From: Selaginella moellendorffii
Lineage: Eukaryota > Streptophyta > Lycopodiopsida > Selaginellales > Selaginellaceae
Length of the DNA stretch: 64,000 nucleotides
NCBI RefSeq assembly: GCF_000143415.4
Contig: NW_003314345.1
Coordinates: 322,264-386,263 of the forward strand
Direction of reading: 5' to 3'
A model generated the notes under the pieces. The model was not told where the DNA came from. It was given only the letters and a program-made list of their open reading frames with translations, and searched no databases. The position numbers and the translations under genes were made by a program. Shown piece after piece: positions 29,731-41,883 of this stretch; position 1 is the first letter of the stretch; every line of letters starts with the position of its first letter.

Positions 29731-32700
29731 ATGGCGGATGAATCGGCGACGGTGCGCGACAGCATTCTCTACCTGCTGAGGGATTTCCACGCCCAGATTC
29801 CTCCCGATTTCCTGGGCGTCGTCCCGTCGGGGCAGCCGCGCGTCGAGAATTCTTTCACAGAACCGGAATGGCTGGCGCATCTGGAGCTCAACTTCGTTTG
29901 CCTGGCGCTGCGCATGGAGCTGCTGCGATCTCTTGGCCGGTGCGTTGGGGCAATCGGATCGGATGCGGCGGTTCCAGCGCCCTCATCGTCCATAGCAGTG
30001 TGAGTTTTTTCTCCTTTAAACTTCTTTACACGCGGCTAAGTTGGAGAGACTTTGCAGAAGAGAAGCTCTCTCGTTGGTTGAGAAGCTGCTGCAAGAACTC
30101 GCAACCAGAGAGACGGAACGACTTCCCAAGGATCCAAACAAGCATCCCCTCGTTTTGAAGCTAGCACAGAGATATGGACTGTCACCCGCCGAGACGTGTT
30201 TGTTTCAGCTTCTCTTCGTCCGGGGTGCATCCAAGGCTCCTGCTGTTCGTGCCGCTCTAGGTGATCTCTAAAATTCTTTGTGCGCATGCTTATGGATGTT
30301 TTTGTAGGAGGGAGACAGGAAGACAAGGAAATGGCGATGGATCTCTGTGGTATGAGCTTGATGGAACTAGAAGAATTTCTTGACGACAAACGCACTCATA
30401 TGGTTGAAGGCATCATAATGGGACAGGTTCTCACTTAAGTTGTTCTTCAAGCTTGATGGTGTATACCTTTCCTCTACATTTCTCAGGACGATTACGATGG
30501 AAAGACTTTCCGTATGGTGAAGGAAGCTGTCTCTGTGCTGCGTTTACGGCCAATAAAAACTGAGCAGTGGTTAAAGCTGAGCAAGACGGAGGTCTTGAAC
30601 GTCGTCGACAGTAGTCACGTAAGTTTGCTTACATTCATTTGTCAGGGTCCTATTGAAAATGAGTTGCTTGTTTTACAGCTCGAAGGCAAGGGGGATGCCC
30701 TTGTAGCTGCAGAAGATCCTGAAAATGAGGTGGCCGTTTCAGCTGTGTCAGGCCAAGGAGCAAACAAAAAACGGAAGTTTGAAGATATTGAGAGTATAAC
30801 TGGCCTTTCCGGCAAGCAAGTTGACGAACTCTTGGCTGGTACCGAGCCAGTAAAATCGTCCAAGAAAGTCTCGCTACCTGCTGAGCAAGAAAGCGAGATG
30901 ATTCCCGCGGTAGAGACCAGTGATGCTCAGACAACCGTCGAGAAGGCATCCAAGGGAGATCTTCAAGCTTATGCCTCGAGTCTTGAATACCTGGATGACG
31001 CATTTCAAATGCTAGCTTTGATGCTGAGGGTCGCAAAGGCTAGACACAAGGAAGATATGAAGGAAGCTTTCAATGATGAACGCTCTTGGTATGATTCTTA
31101 TAGGTCTACAAAGGTAATACTCTCCTGTCTTTGCCAAACATTTCGTTCTTACACTGTATCCAGCAGGCTGCAAGCATCCGTGAGCTACAGGCGAAGCTTA
31201 GATTTGCCAAGAATCGGCTGCAAGAAAGAATGAGACTTACTGAAGAAGCTGTCAAGCAAGACAAAGGACAATTGCCACGACTCGAGGTGTTGTTCTGTCG
31301 ATGCCCTTTCTGCTGATAACTGAACTTTTCTATCAGGCTCTAGCTCTCAAGCTTGGACTGGACGAGTTTGAAAAGGGAGTCGTTTTAATGCTTACAGGTA
31401 CTATGATTTGCGCTAGGAACTTTCTCAATAATCGTCTTACACTGCAGCTGTGTCCATCTCGCCTGTTGTTAAAAGCATTTTCGAAGGAGACAACGGTGAC
31501 ACTGGCTTTCGGCGCAGCAGCGACTACGTTCAAGTTAGTCTATTTTTCTTTTCTTGTTTTTATTGCATTCACCAGCGTGGGTTGTCTGGTTTGCAGGTGC
31601 AAGACATCCTTACTGTCTATTTCAATTCGTTCAAAGAACAGGTAAGTCATGTTATTTCCAGCTAGGTTAGTGACTGACTGTTTTCGACAGGTTCTAGCAA
31701 GGACATATTTCTATAAGTCCAGCAGGCTTGTGTCAAGAGGCCTGATCAAACTGAGAAATGCAGTGTACAACAGAGCAAGGTGTGATTTGATGGATCAGCA
31801 AGTTGAGCTTGACCGCAGAATGCTTGACTGGATTGTTGGTCTCGACACTGAAATGAACGAGCTTGTCGATGGGAGCTATTTATATACGCCAAAGGTGATC
31901 TAACGTTTATGCACTTTGTCGTCCGAGTACAGTACTTATATCTGGTGTTACGCGTAGATTCCTATGGATCAAGTCGTTCTTCCTGAGGAACAGAAAAATA
32001 TGCTTTTAAAAACAGTCGAGAATTTCTCTAAATTTAAGGATTTTCGGAAATCGGCAGGTCTCGAGGACATTATGAGCTATGCTGCGGGACTTGTAATTCT
32101 CTTATGTGGTGCGTCAGGGACCGGGAAAACTATGACGGTAAATGCAGTCGCTCATCACCTTGGTACGTTCTCACCGGCACCTGTTTAGCTGACCACATCC
32201 TTCTTTCTTTTATTTTTGTTTCTGCTACAGGTAAACGCGTTCTCCTTGTGGACTTCCGTGCGCTCCACTTATCCGGTCGTGAAGACAATTCTGGTGATAT
32301 TCGTGGTTTGTTTCGGGATGCCGACATGAACGATGCCGTGATATTTTTTGATGAGTGCGAAGCGATTTTTGCTCAGGTACAGTCTTGTTATAGAAGATTG
32401 GTAATATTTTGGTTATTTTAGAGAGAGCATGGAGGCGACAAAATGCTAAATGCTCTATTGACGGAAATGGAAAGGCACGAGGGCATCGTTATGCTTGCAA
32501 CTAATCGTCCTCAAGATCTCGATGAAGCTATGCACAGGCGAATTACGTATGATATCAGCTAGTTATTCAGCGGTCACTAATTTTGCCTTTTTATACAGTT
32601 GTGTTAGCGAGTTTCATCCGCCAGACCACACACAACGCCGGGAAATATGGAAGTTATCATGTTCCCGGTTACCTATGACAAGTAACATTGACTGGGATAG

Positions 32701-34110
32701 AATATCATTAAGGTACGAAACCTTGTCAAAACAACTCTCATCGAAGTGTGTTTACAGATACGAGCTTACTGGAGGCTATATTAAAAATGCAGTCGTTAGT
32801 TCTTTGCTTATTGCCATTTCAAGAGATAGTGCGAATCCTATAGTTTCCGAGGAAGATATCGTCGAAGGCTGCCGCTTGCAGATGCGTGGCAGCTTGCAGG
32901 TAGCTTTGTGTTTTAGTTTGTGTTAGTGCACTAATGCCTGAATCCACAGATGAAGTCGTTCACACACAGGGTTGTCCCAAAAGCCGGAGTAGACGACCTT
33001 GTTCTTTGTACAGCGATGCGAGAAAGGATCGAAGGAATTCTTAAGTTTGAAAAAGCGAGAGCGATTTTACAAGGACAATGGGGATTTCAACAAGAGCGCT
33101 TAGGAACTGCATGCTTGTTTTACGGTTCCCACGGCACCGGGAAATCTGCCGTTGCAGAGGTATATGAACCGTGGTTGTTGATTTCGTTGAGCTCTGTTTT
33201 GCGTTTGTTGCAGGCAATAGGATTTGAGTTAGGACGCCCTTTGAAGGTTAGCACATGTCTTTCCTTGAGATACTGATATTGAGCTTTGGTTTGCAGGTTA
33301 TCAATTGTTCCCAGTTGATTTCGCGTGAGAGCAGTGCCAAAACTAGCGCCAATATCACCAGTGTCTTCAAGGATGCAAGGTTGATGGACGCGGTTCTCGT
33401 GCTTGAAGATTTTCAGGTCTGCCATTCCAACTTATCCACTCTACTTTAACTTCCATGGAACAGATTATGGGAAGTGAAGAGGAAGGCATTGGCAACGGTC
33501 TAACTAGCATTTCTGCTTGGTCTCATGTAGCAATAGGATTGCTATTGCACGAGCTAGAACGATTTCCTGGAATATGTCTCCTTGTCGCTAACGTTTCCAA
33601 GGTGCGCACAACATTCATTTCTTTCTCTTTGTTACACAAGTGTTTTGCGTGTTATAGGGAAGCGCCATTGTCAGACTTGATCCCGAGCTTGTTCGAAGGC
33701 TCAGGTTTGTCGTGGAGTTTAAAATGCCCGATCAGTCTATCCGTGCCGCAATGTGGAAGAAGATGCTACCTGCAAAGGTAAATCGCATAGTGTTTTTTCA
33801 AGCACTTTGACCTTAAGTTGATTCCACTGCAGGCACCTCTGGCCGCTGACATAGATTTTGACGAGCTGAGCAAGCGATTCAACTTTACCAGCGGAGCTAT
33901 AAGCAGTGCTACAGTTAGAGCGGCCGCTAAGGTTGTATATTTCTCCCTTTGTCCACCTTGCTGAGAAACTTTCTTGGCTGCTTTCAGGCTGCGTTACGCT
34001 CTTCTGATGCGTCTAGAATTGGACAGAAGGATCTAGTGGAAGCTGCCGAAGCTGAAAAGGAACACCTCCGGGATGAATCGCGTGAGATCATGATGAGAGC
34101 CTTCATCTAA
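29731..34110 (+). CDS. Double-AAA ATPase with N-terminal winged-helix-like region
   Basis: The gene has about 20 short exons; the first runs 29731-29999, the second starts at 30058, and the stop is at 34108-34110. I estimate roughly 1,050-1,100 residues. The N-terminal half resembles the helical/winged-helix leader of bacterial tandem-AAA proteins. The first AAA module has Walker A GASGTGKT, Walker B VIFFDECEAIF and sensor-1 MLATNRP. The second has Walker A GSHGTGKS, a weaker Walker B (VLVLEDF) and LVANVSK. Both have classic AAA spacing, so a hexameric unfoldase or remodeller of the CDC48-like type is likely. The substrate is unknown. A 60-bp in-frame intron is likely at about 30619-30678. 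Confidence 0.82.
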
Positions 34111-34288
34111 ATGCGGTAACGCTCTCGCCACGCAGTTTCAACTCTTTCTTTTGTCGCAGAGAGAGTCGACGAGCAGTCGTACCATGACTACTTGTCTGTT
34201 TTTGACGTGGTAATATAGCTGAGTATCATCTTCTTAAGCTAAAGTGTTGCTACAGTAGTTTGGGAAGGGTTTTGAGAGTGAGAAGAAA

Positions 34289-35523
34289 ATGGGAGCTCCA
34301 AGAGTGAAGCTTGGTAGCCAGGGGCTAGAGGTTTCACGGCAGGGTCTTGGTTGCATGGGAATGTCTGCGTTCTATGGCACTCGCAAGCCCGAGTCGGAGA
34401 TGATAGATCTCATCCACAAGGCTGTCAACGATTTGGGGATCACTTTTCTCGACACTGCTGATGTTTATGGTCCTCACACAAACGAGATCCTCGTCGGAAA
34501 GGTACGTGAGTGCTTTGTTTGTGCCACTTTACTCTCGTCTTTGCGCTTTCTTTCGCGTTGCAGGCGATTAGCAGCTTGAGAAGAGAAAGTGTCCAAGTCG
34601 CGACCAAGTTTGGCATCACGAGCCAGGGAATTCGAGGTGATCCCGCTTACGTTCGCGAGTCATGCCTTGGCAGCCTCGAGCGACTCGGTGTGGACTACAT
34701 CGATCTTTACTACCAGCACAGAGTGGACACCAGAGTTCCCATCGAAATCACGGTATGGTGGCATGATTTTCCGAGATGTTTAGCAGTTGAAGCGTTTGCT
34801 CTTCTTCAAGGTTGGGGAGATGAAGAAACTCGTCGAGGAAGGCAAAGTCAAGTACATTGGCCTGTCGGAAGCATCGGCTTCGGACATCCGGCGAGCTCAT
34901 GCAGTCCATCCCGTGACTGCTGTTCAACTGGAATGGTCGCTGTGGACTCGAGACGTGGAAGAAGATGTCATCCCAACATGCAGGTAATGCAAAACTCAAT
35001 ACCAAGACGAGAAAAAACAGTTTTTTTTCCAGGGAACTCGGCATTGGGATCGTTCCTTACAGCCCTCTCGGCCGGGGATTCTTCTCCATCGGCAAGAAGA
35101 TCATGGAAGACCTGCCAGCAAACGACTTCCGGAAGGTAGGCTGGTTTCCCGCACGAGCATTCTTCTCGTGGTGTTTTCCATGGTGATCAGGTTGGCAATG
35201 ACCCCCGGCTCATGCCCGAGCACATCGACAAGAACGCGGCCTTTTACAACAAGCTGCTGGAGATGTCCACGAGCAAGAACTGCTCGCCGGGACAACTCGC
35301 CCTGGCGTGGCTCCAGCACCAGGGTCGCGACGTGGTTCCAATCCCCGGCACCACCAAGCTCAAAAACTTGCAAGAGAACGCCGGAGCTCTGGCGGTGGAG
35401 CTGTCCGAGCAAGAGCTGCGAGCGATCGAAGACGCTGTTCCCATTGTGAGCATCTCCGGCGAAAGAAAAAAGGACATGTCGCTCACCTGGAGATTCGCTT
35501 CCTCGCCCGCGCTAGAGAAATGA
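34289..35523 (+). CDS. Aldo/keto reductase (AKR, perakine-reductase/ATR-like)
   Basis: Five exons: 34289-34501, 34564-34752, 34811-34983, 35033-35135 and 35191-35523, giving 336 residues. The TIM-barrel AKR family is recognised by [12 protein letters not shown], the catalytic Asp and Tyr in LDTADVYG, Lys in VATKFG and His in YYQHRVD. The cofactor-binding C-terminus has [19 protein letters not shown]. The family reduces aldehydes and ketones with NADPH in the cytosol. The close plant relatives are the auxin-induced PCNT115/perakine reductase-like proteins. The physiological substrate cannot be told from sequence. All exon phases join cleanly, so the gene looks intact. Confidence 0.94.
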
Positions 35524-35551
35524 CGATCAAAGTATATTCTCCTCGTCGAGA

Positions 35552-35617
35552 GAATATTCTTTAAAGCATATTCTGTTGGAAGGAATATTCTCTATGATAA
35601 ACCCTGAAAGAATGTTC
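35552..35617. promoter_or_regulatory. Cluster of heat-shock-element-like palindromes
   Basis: Three GAANNTTC palindromes (35552-35559, 35583-35590 and 35610-35617) lie downstream of the AKR stop and about 240-300 bp before the NAGK start. A half site (ATTCT) lies on either side. They fit the core of plant heat-shock elements. Confidence 0.4.
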
Positions 35618-35858
35618 TTGGGATCTATGTTTTCAAACAAGGCGTGTGGGCAAGGGTTCTTTAGTCAAGGCGCGAGCCGGGTAGTGCCGCCCATTCCAGC
35701 AACAGGGGGCATTCTTGTCCAGATCTCCATCGCCATCGCATCACCGTGTTGGATCGATCGCGGTGCTGTAGGGGCGGCAAATTTAGATGGCCCGGCTTTG
35801 TCCCTGGCGGAGCCTAATTTGGAGACGCAGGTAGCGCGCGCTGGGCACAGATCGAGCC

Positions 35859-37355
35859 ATGGGCAGCATGGAGCTGTGGGATTTCGAGAATCTGGCGGAT
35901 GGCCGCGCGCCTAGGGTTGTCCTGGGCGTGGATGGAGGATCCACTTCCACGCTGTGTGTGTGTGTAAACGCTAACTCCAGCAAAGAGTCCCCAAAGGTTA
36001 TTGGACGAGCTGTGGCTGGCTGCTCCAATCGCAACAGTGTTGGAGGTATGTTCTTGTGAGTTTTCGTGAGTTTTTCCTTATTTTTTTCATGGACTGGACG
36101 CTTCTCTACTTCTTTCTTTGTAGATGAGCTTGCAAATGCGGCTCTAGAACTGGCGCTTGCGGGAGCTCTCAAGAACGCGGGAGTTCCTCGCTCGTCGGTC
36201 CAGGCGGTGTGCGTGGGAATCTCGGGAGTGGACACTCGAGACGATGAGGAGCGAATGCTGTCCTGGCTGAGGTGTGAAGTAGTAAATTTCATATGCTGAC
36301 TGATAAGCGTGAGATGATGCAGCGCACCATTTCACTGGTATTCTGCGTGCTGAGATTCAATCCTTTCACGCTTTGCTAAGTTTTTCACTGGTTTTTTTCT
36401 TTGTTGTTTGTTCTACCAGGCAACTTTTTCCGCGCACGTCTCACATTTTTGCTTACAACGATGCTGTTGCAGCCTTGGCGAGTGGAACTCTCGGAAAGCT
36501 CCATGGCTGTGTGCTCGTCGTTGGAACCGGAACAATTGCGTATGGATTCACGAGTGATGGACGCAAAACTCGCTGCTCGGGCTATGGTCCTCTCCTCGGA
36601 GACCAAGGCAGGTCCGAGTCTCTTCCACGTTTTCTTTTATAGCTTTCTCTTTTGGCCACCACTTACTCGGGTGCTTTCTTGGCAGTGGCTTTGCCATAGC
36701 GTCGCAAGCTTTGGCATCAGTAACTCGTGCTCACGATGGACGCGGTCCTCCTACAGCGCTGTCTGGAGCGATTCTAAAGCATCTCCACCTCAAGCATGTT
36801 GACGACTTAATCAGGTATCGTTCTTCATTGTACCAAACTTTGGTTGACATTGTTGCTGGCAGCTGGGCCTATACAGATTCCTCGTGGGCTCGTGTAGCAG
36901 CTCTTGTCCCGGTTGTCAAGGCTTGTGCTGCGGCAGGAGACTTTGCTGCTCAGGAGGCTCTCAATTTTGCTGTACAAGAGCTGTCTTTGAGCGTCAACTC
37001 TGTTGTCACTAGACTCGGTCTCGCCGGTGAAGGTAAGCACTCTCGGTTTTGCGAGGCATTTCTAAGCTGGCTTACAGATGGAAAGAAACCGTTTCCGCTG
37101 GTTTTGGTCGGTGGCGTTTTGGAAAAGAATGACTCGTTCGACCTCGTCTCTGCGATCGTTCATTGCGTATGTGCTTCCTTTCCCGGCGTTGAAGCTATTC
37201 GCCCCCAGGTGATAACCTTTCGCGTTTCCTTATGTGTTGTTGATTTGATCCATTCCATTCCACAGGTGGAGCCGGCTGTTGGAGCGGCGTTGCTTGCGCT
37301 GAGACAATCCTCTGTTGCAACCTGCAATGGTGATATGAGCGCGGCTGAGGTGTAA
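35859..37355 (+). CDS. NAGK: N-acetyl-D-glucosamine kinase
   Basis: Seven exons: 35859-36045, 36124-36271, 36420-36611, 36686-36814, 36863-37032, 37078-37208 and 37266-37355, giving 348 residues. The BadF/BadG-type ATPase fold of the ASKHA superfamily is visible. Phosphate-1 motif is VLGVDGGSTSTLC, then VCVGISGVD, AYNDAVAALASGT, phosphate-2 VVGTGTIAYGF and LLGDQGSGFAIA, and the adenosine motif VLVGGVLEKND. The enzyme phosphorylates GlcNAc to GlcNAc-6-phosphate in a salvage route to UDP-GlcNAc. Length matches plant and animal NAGK. All junctions keep frame. Confidence 0.94.
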
Positions 37356-37997
37356 AACACTTTTTTAACTTGGACTCGATTTGGCTGACCGTTTGTAAAT
37401 TGCTTTGTTATAAGTGGAACTTTGAAATGGTTTAAGATAAACGCTCCTTGGTGGATAATGGCTTCATACTTTCGCGCATGGATGAAAGTTCCCGTCAAAT
37501 ATGATTTTGACTCGGGAGACCCAGGAAAGTAGAGCACGCGGTGACATACTAGCAGCAGGAAAGACCCTCTGACTGAGTTGACCATAAAGCTGCAAAGTGT
37601 TCTATCGTTCAACTGAAGAATGTTTTTCTAATGGATCACGAGTTGTGGAGGTGAAGAGGAAGAAGAGCTGGCCTGGAAATAGGCACGGCAGAATCTCAAG
37701 GTGGCTAGGGTCAAGATAACGAGTTGGATTTCCTAATTTGGATCCAAAGGGCCGATACAATCCTTCTCACAGCTTGCATCGAATTGCGTCAAGGTGCCAC
37801 GCGCTCATCCTTGGGATCTGGCGGCAGCAGCAGGATTCGAACCCTTTAACAAAAAGAATATGCCCCATGTTCAAAGTCAAGACAGATGAGCAGATTCGCA
37901 CCATCAAATGAGTCAGCTGAGTGCCGTGCCGTGTGCGATCAAGCCCTGGCCTCGATCTATAAAGATGTCGTAACACTTTGTAAGTAGCTAGAACACA
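37356..37997. other. Intergenic between NAGK and GH5 gene
   Basis: 640 bp with no convincing frame. A TCTATAAAGATG TATA-like motif lies near 37955-37966, about 40 bp before the GH5 start codon. Confidence 0.45.
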
Positions 37998-39939
37998 ATG
38001 GAGCCTGCTGTATTGTCTTGCATGTTTCTATCAATTCTTGTGGTGGCAACAGTGCAGCAGGGCCTCGCGGCGGCGTCGCCTCCCAACATTCGCGCCGTCA
38101 ACCTTGGGGGATGGCTGGTGATCGAAGGATGGATGACAATGTCCTTGTTTGATAAAATTCCAGAAAACAATGATCTCTTGGTTTACTTCTAGCTAACATA
38201 GGACACATCTGATAATCAAAATTTGTTTCTTGGCTGCAGGATGGGACCCAAATCCAGCTCAAATCTTTGAAACTGGGGAAGTATGTGTCTGCCGAGAATA
38301 GCGGTGGAGGCAAGATGGTTGTCAACAGGCAAAACCCATCCAGCTGGGAGACATTCAAGGTTTTTCCTCTTCCAAAAATTCATTTTTTGAAACAAAATAT
38401 GTTCTAGCTATGGCGAGTAAGCAGCAACAGATTCTATCTCCGTGTATCCAACAATATGTTCGTGTCGGCTCTCAATGGAGGCGGAAGTACAGTCGATTCG
38501 ACCAAAGACACCCCTAAGGAATGGGAAACATTTAAAGTCGTTCGCAATAAATCTCTAGTTCACATCAAAACTTTCAATGGCAGATACTTACAAGTAATGT
38601 AATGCTCACTGTGAAGTTTTCAACTTCCATTTCAACTTGCAGGCCAAGGATGAGAGCCAGCTGACCGCGGATTACAGTGGCGAGCCCGGGTGGGATAATA
38701 ACAACCCTGCTGTATTTATCATGACTGTCAACACTGCTCTTCGAGGAGAGTTTCAGCTGGCCAATGCCTATTCCAGAGCTCCTCAGCAAGTCTTTGACGT
38801 AAGAAGAGCTGCTCAGCAAGTCTTCGTGTTCTGATATTACGATATTGTTTTGTTTTTCGTCAAAAGAGACATCGAAACAACTTCATCACAGAAGGCGATT
38901 TTCAGTTCCTTGCTTCCAAGGGAATTAACGCTGTCCGGATTCCCGTTGGCTGGTGGATTGCATACGATCCCAATCCACCGAAGCCGTTCGTTGGAGGATC
39001 CATGAAAGCTCTAGACAACGCATTTACATGGGCTAGGTGAGAGCAACATTCTCTTCTGATGGATTTCCTAAAACTTTCGTCTCAATGTGGTGGTGTTGAA
39101 GCAAACACAACATCAAAGTTATTATTGATCTTCATGCGGCACCTGGATCACAGAATCCCGAGGATCACAGTGCAAGTCGGGACGGAGTTTCAACGTGGAG
39201 GCAGGAAGAGAATATCGCTCAAACGCTCGAAGTCATCGATATTCTTGCCTCCAAGTAATCGATCAATCTAGATTTTGAAACTCGACTTAAAATGCCTCTC
39301 ACACATGTAGGTACTCAAGTCATCCGGCTCTATTAGGCATCGAGCTTCTGAACGAGCCTAATGCTGCCGATGTTGATCTCGACACCCTCAAAAGTTACTA
39401 CAAACAAGGATACCAAAGAGTTCGAAGCAAGAGCCCTAATGCTTACGTGATCATGTGTCAGAGGCTTGGAAGCGATCCAATGGAGCTTGTCAACGCTCTA
39501 GACCCTGGCTCCACAAATGTGGTTCTCGACGTTCATTACTACAACTATTTCACTGGCGAGTTCAAAGGCAAAACTATCCAGTGGCACATTAATTACATCA
39601 ACAACGAGAGGAAATCAGACATTGCACGACTGAAGAATGCAAAAAACGCTCCTCTGATCTTTGTTGGTAAGGCTCTCTCCAACATCGAACTGGATCACGA
39701 GTGACGAAGAATATGTGTCATGTACTTTTGCAGGGGAATGGAGCAACCAGGTAGACGTCCCTGGTGCAACCGACGACGACTTTACAAGATATGGCACTGC
39801 ACAGCTTACAGTATACAAAGACGCATCGTTTGGATGGGGATTCTGGAGTTTCAAAACTTTTGATAAAAACATCCACTGGGACTTTAAGAGGTCTGTAGAG
39901 AAAGGACACCTTCGCTTGCCATCGCTTGCCATGAAGTAA
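37998..39939 (+). CDS. GH5 glucan 1,3-beta-glucosidase-like protein, copy 1 (one frameshift)
   Basis: A signal peptide (about residues 1-25) is followed by [12 protein letters not shown], a fascin-like insert (YVSAENSGGG..., FKVVRNKSLVHIK) and the GH5 barrel: [26 protein letters not shown], acid/base Glu in LLNEPNA, and nucleophile Glu in FVGEWSNQ at the last splice junction. Exons are 37998-38180, 38240-38359, 38408-38593, 38643-38798, 38867-39036, 39103-39254, then about 39311 onward. In exon 6, one base is missing near 39180 relative to the paralogue at 44880-46834, so the codons for the DGVSTW region fall out of frame. The gene is either a young pseudogene or carries an assembly error. 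The family trims beta-1,3-glucans outside the cell. Confidence 0.85.
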
Positions 39940-40464
39940 AAGCCTTCTTCTTTAGTAAAAGAAGAAACTAGAATAATCTACAATATTATTTTCATTAATA
40001 TTACAATATTATTTTTATTATTATTATAATAGTTCTTATTTCGTGCAATGTTGTCACTGCCAATAATTTTGAAATTTCTTGCTGTCCAAAGGATAGTATA
40101 TCAGGAAAAACCTTTGTTCTGAAAATATTCATTTACTCTATTCTAGCTTGCCAACAATGTTACAGGCACCGCAAAATCTGACCGTCCGCAAACTGTCGCG
40201 CAAGCACCATGGGCCGTCGGATCTCAACTGGTATGGCCGTGGAGCAAAAAAATGAATAAACACTGCATGAGAGCGGCCAGTTAGTGAGCTGGGCGTCAGC
40301 TTTTACCGTATTCATGTGCCTGGCGTCTTTGTCAAGTGGTATTCCCCCCAAAACAAAAATTCTTCCCTTCCAAACCTCAATGTTTTCTTCCACACTCCAC
40401 CGCAACACCTTTCAATCGAAAGCTCGCATGCTTGCCCCTTGATTTATAACATCGGACGAGAAGA
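39940..40464. other. Intergenic, AT-rich
   Basis: It contains imperfect TATTATTTTTATTA repeats (39985-40030) and no coding frame. The right part is probably the promoter and 5' UTR of the LRR gene. Confidence 0.45.
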
Positions 40465-41883
40465 ATGTCCTCCCCCTCTTCACTGCTCCTCGGGGCGATT
40501 CTTACCCAATGTTTGCTCTTGGCTTCCTGCGCAGCAGGAGAATCGCAGCTGCGAAGAGCCCGCGTTGATTACGAGCAGCCGGAGCACGTCATGGATCGAA
40601 ACGAGCAAGAGGCGCTCTACCAGGTCATGGAATCCCTGCTCAATGAGTCCTCCCAGTGGCGAGCCAAGCATCCCCACCCCTGTAGCAGCTACCATCCATG
40701 GCCGGGCCTCGAGTGCCAGCAGCTGGGAGGATCCAGCGGCAGCAGCAGCGATGACTACCTTCTTCACGTCACCAAGATCACGCTTGTCGGCTCCAACCCG
40801 GCCACCGCTTGCAAGAAGAATGCCTCCTTGTCCCCGGCAATCTTTAAGCTCCCCTTCCTCAGGGCACTCGTCATCATGAGCTGCTTTGTATCCCCCAGCA
40901 CCAACAGCACCAACATTCCTTGGTCGGGCCTCGACAAGCTTGCCTCGTCGCTCCAGGTCCTTACTCTCCGCGGGAACTCGGGCCTCACGGGCACCATCCC
41001 CAAGCAGCTGGGAAGCTTGGCCAAGCTCGAGGTTCTCAGCTTGTCGCAAAACGGGCTCCATGGGAGCGTCCCGGTGGAGCTGGGAGGCCTGGAAAAGCTC
41101 CAGAATCTCGACTTGAGCTACAACTCTCTCGCAGGAGCGATTCCGGGTGAGTTGGGACGGTTGCAGAGCCTGTCGATTCTCGATCTTAGCAACAACAAGC
41201 TGGGGGGGCATATCCCGGATTCGATCGGGAAACTGGCGCAGCTCAAGAAGCTGGATCTAAGCAGCAACGCGCTGGATGGATCCATTCCAGCCGCGCTTGG
41301 GAGCTTGAGCAATCTCCAGTTCTTGGCTCTGGACAGGAACGGCATCACTGGCGGCATCCCTCGCGAGCTGCAAGGATTGAGCAACCTCCAGTCACTTCTC
41401 CTCCAGGATAATCCCATGCACACGACCATACCTGACTTTTGGAAGAGCCTTGGAAAAATCTCGCAGCTGAGGCTTTCCAACTCGGGATACACGGGCGGCA
41501 TTCCGGGATCCATTGTTCTTCTCAAGAACCTCACGGAACTGGCGCTGGAAAGAAACTTCCTCACGGGCTCCATCCCCGAAAGCCTGGGATCACTCCCAAA
41601 CATCTACCACTTGAATCTCAGCAACAACCTCTTGTCCGGTCTCGTCCCCTTCGCTCCTAGTTTCTACGCGAGACTGGGTGATAACTTGGATCTTCATGGC
41701 AACACCGGATTGTGCTCTACTGCCGCTGCTAGATCCGATGATCTGAGGAGCTGCCCGGGTGGAAAATCGAGCCAGTCATTGTCATCATCCAGCTCTTCCT
41801 CGGCTCCATCACAGCAGCAACGAGTTCTTCGCAGCTTCTTTTCCATCTCCGTGTTCTTTTACTTCATCTGTACGATTCCTTAG
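40465..41883 (+). CDS. Secreted LRR protein, PII-2-like receptor-like protein
   Basis: A single uninterrupted 472-codon frame. A signal peptide (about 1-25) is followed by MDRNEQEALYQVMESL and PCSSYHPWPGLEC, the N-cap of Piriformospora indica-insensitive 2-type proteins. About ten plant-type LRRs of 24 residues follow (LxxLxxLxLxxNxLxGxIPxxLGx), roughly residues 130-425. Next comes a Ser-rich linker and a hydrophobic C-terminus (RSFFSISVFFYFICTIP), suggesting a GPI or membrane anchor. No kinase is present, so it would need a partner receptor to signal. In Arabidopsis PII-2 is needed for growth promotion by a root endophyte; the role here is unknown. Confidence 0.92.
   Translation: MSSPSSLLLGAILTQCLLLASCAAGESQLRRARVDYEQPEHVMDRNEQEALYQVMESLLNESSQWRAKHPHPCSSYHPWPGLECQQLGGSSGSSSDDYLLHVTKITLVGSNPATACKKNASLSPAIFKLPFLRALVIMSCFVSPSTNSTNIPWSGLDKLASSLQVLTLRGNSGLTGTIPKQLGSLAKLEVLSLSQNGLHGSVPVELGGLEKLQNLDLSYNSLAGAIPGELGRLQSLSILDLSNNKLGGHIPDSIGKLAQLKKLDLSSNALDGSIPAALGSLSNLQFLALDRNGITGGIPRELQGLSNLQSLLLQDNPMHTTIPDFWKSLGKISQLRLSNSGYTGGIPGSIVLLKNLTELALERNFLTGSIPESLGSLPNIYHLNLSNNLLSGLVPFAPSFYARLGDNLDLHGNTGLCSTAAARSDDLRSCPGGKSSQSLSSSSSSSAPSQQQRVLRSFFSISVFFYFICTIP

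Noticed and set aside
36605-36686. GC-AG intron in the N-acetylglucosamine kinase gene
   Set aside because: A normal GT donor six bases downstream (36612) gives the expected GDQGSGFAIA protein sequence.
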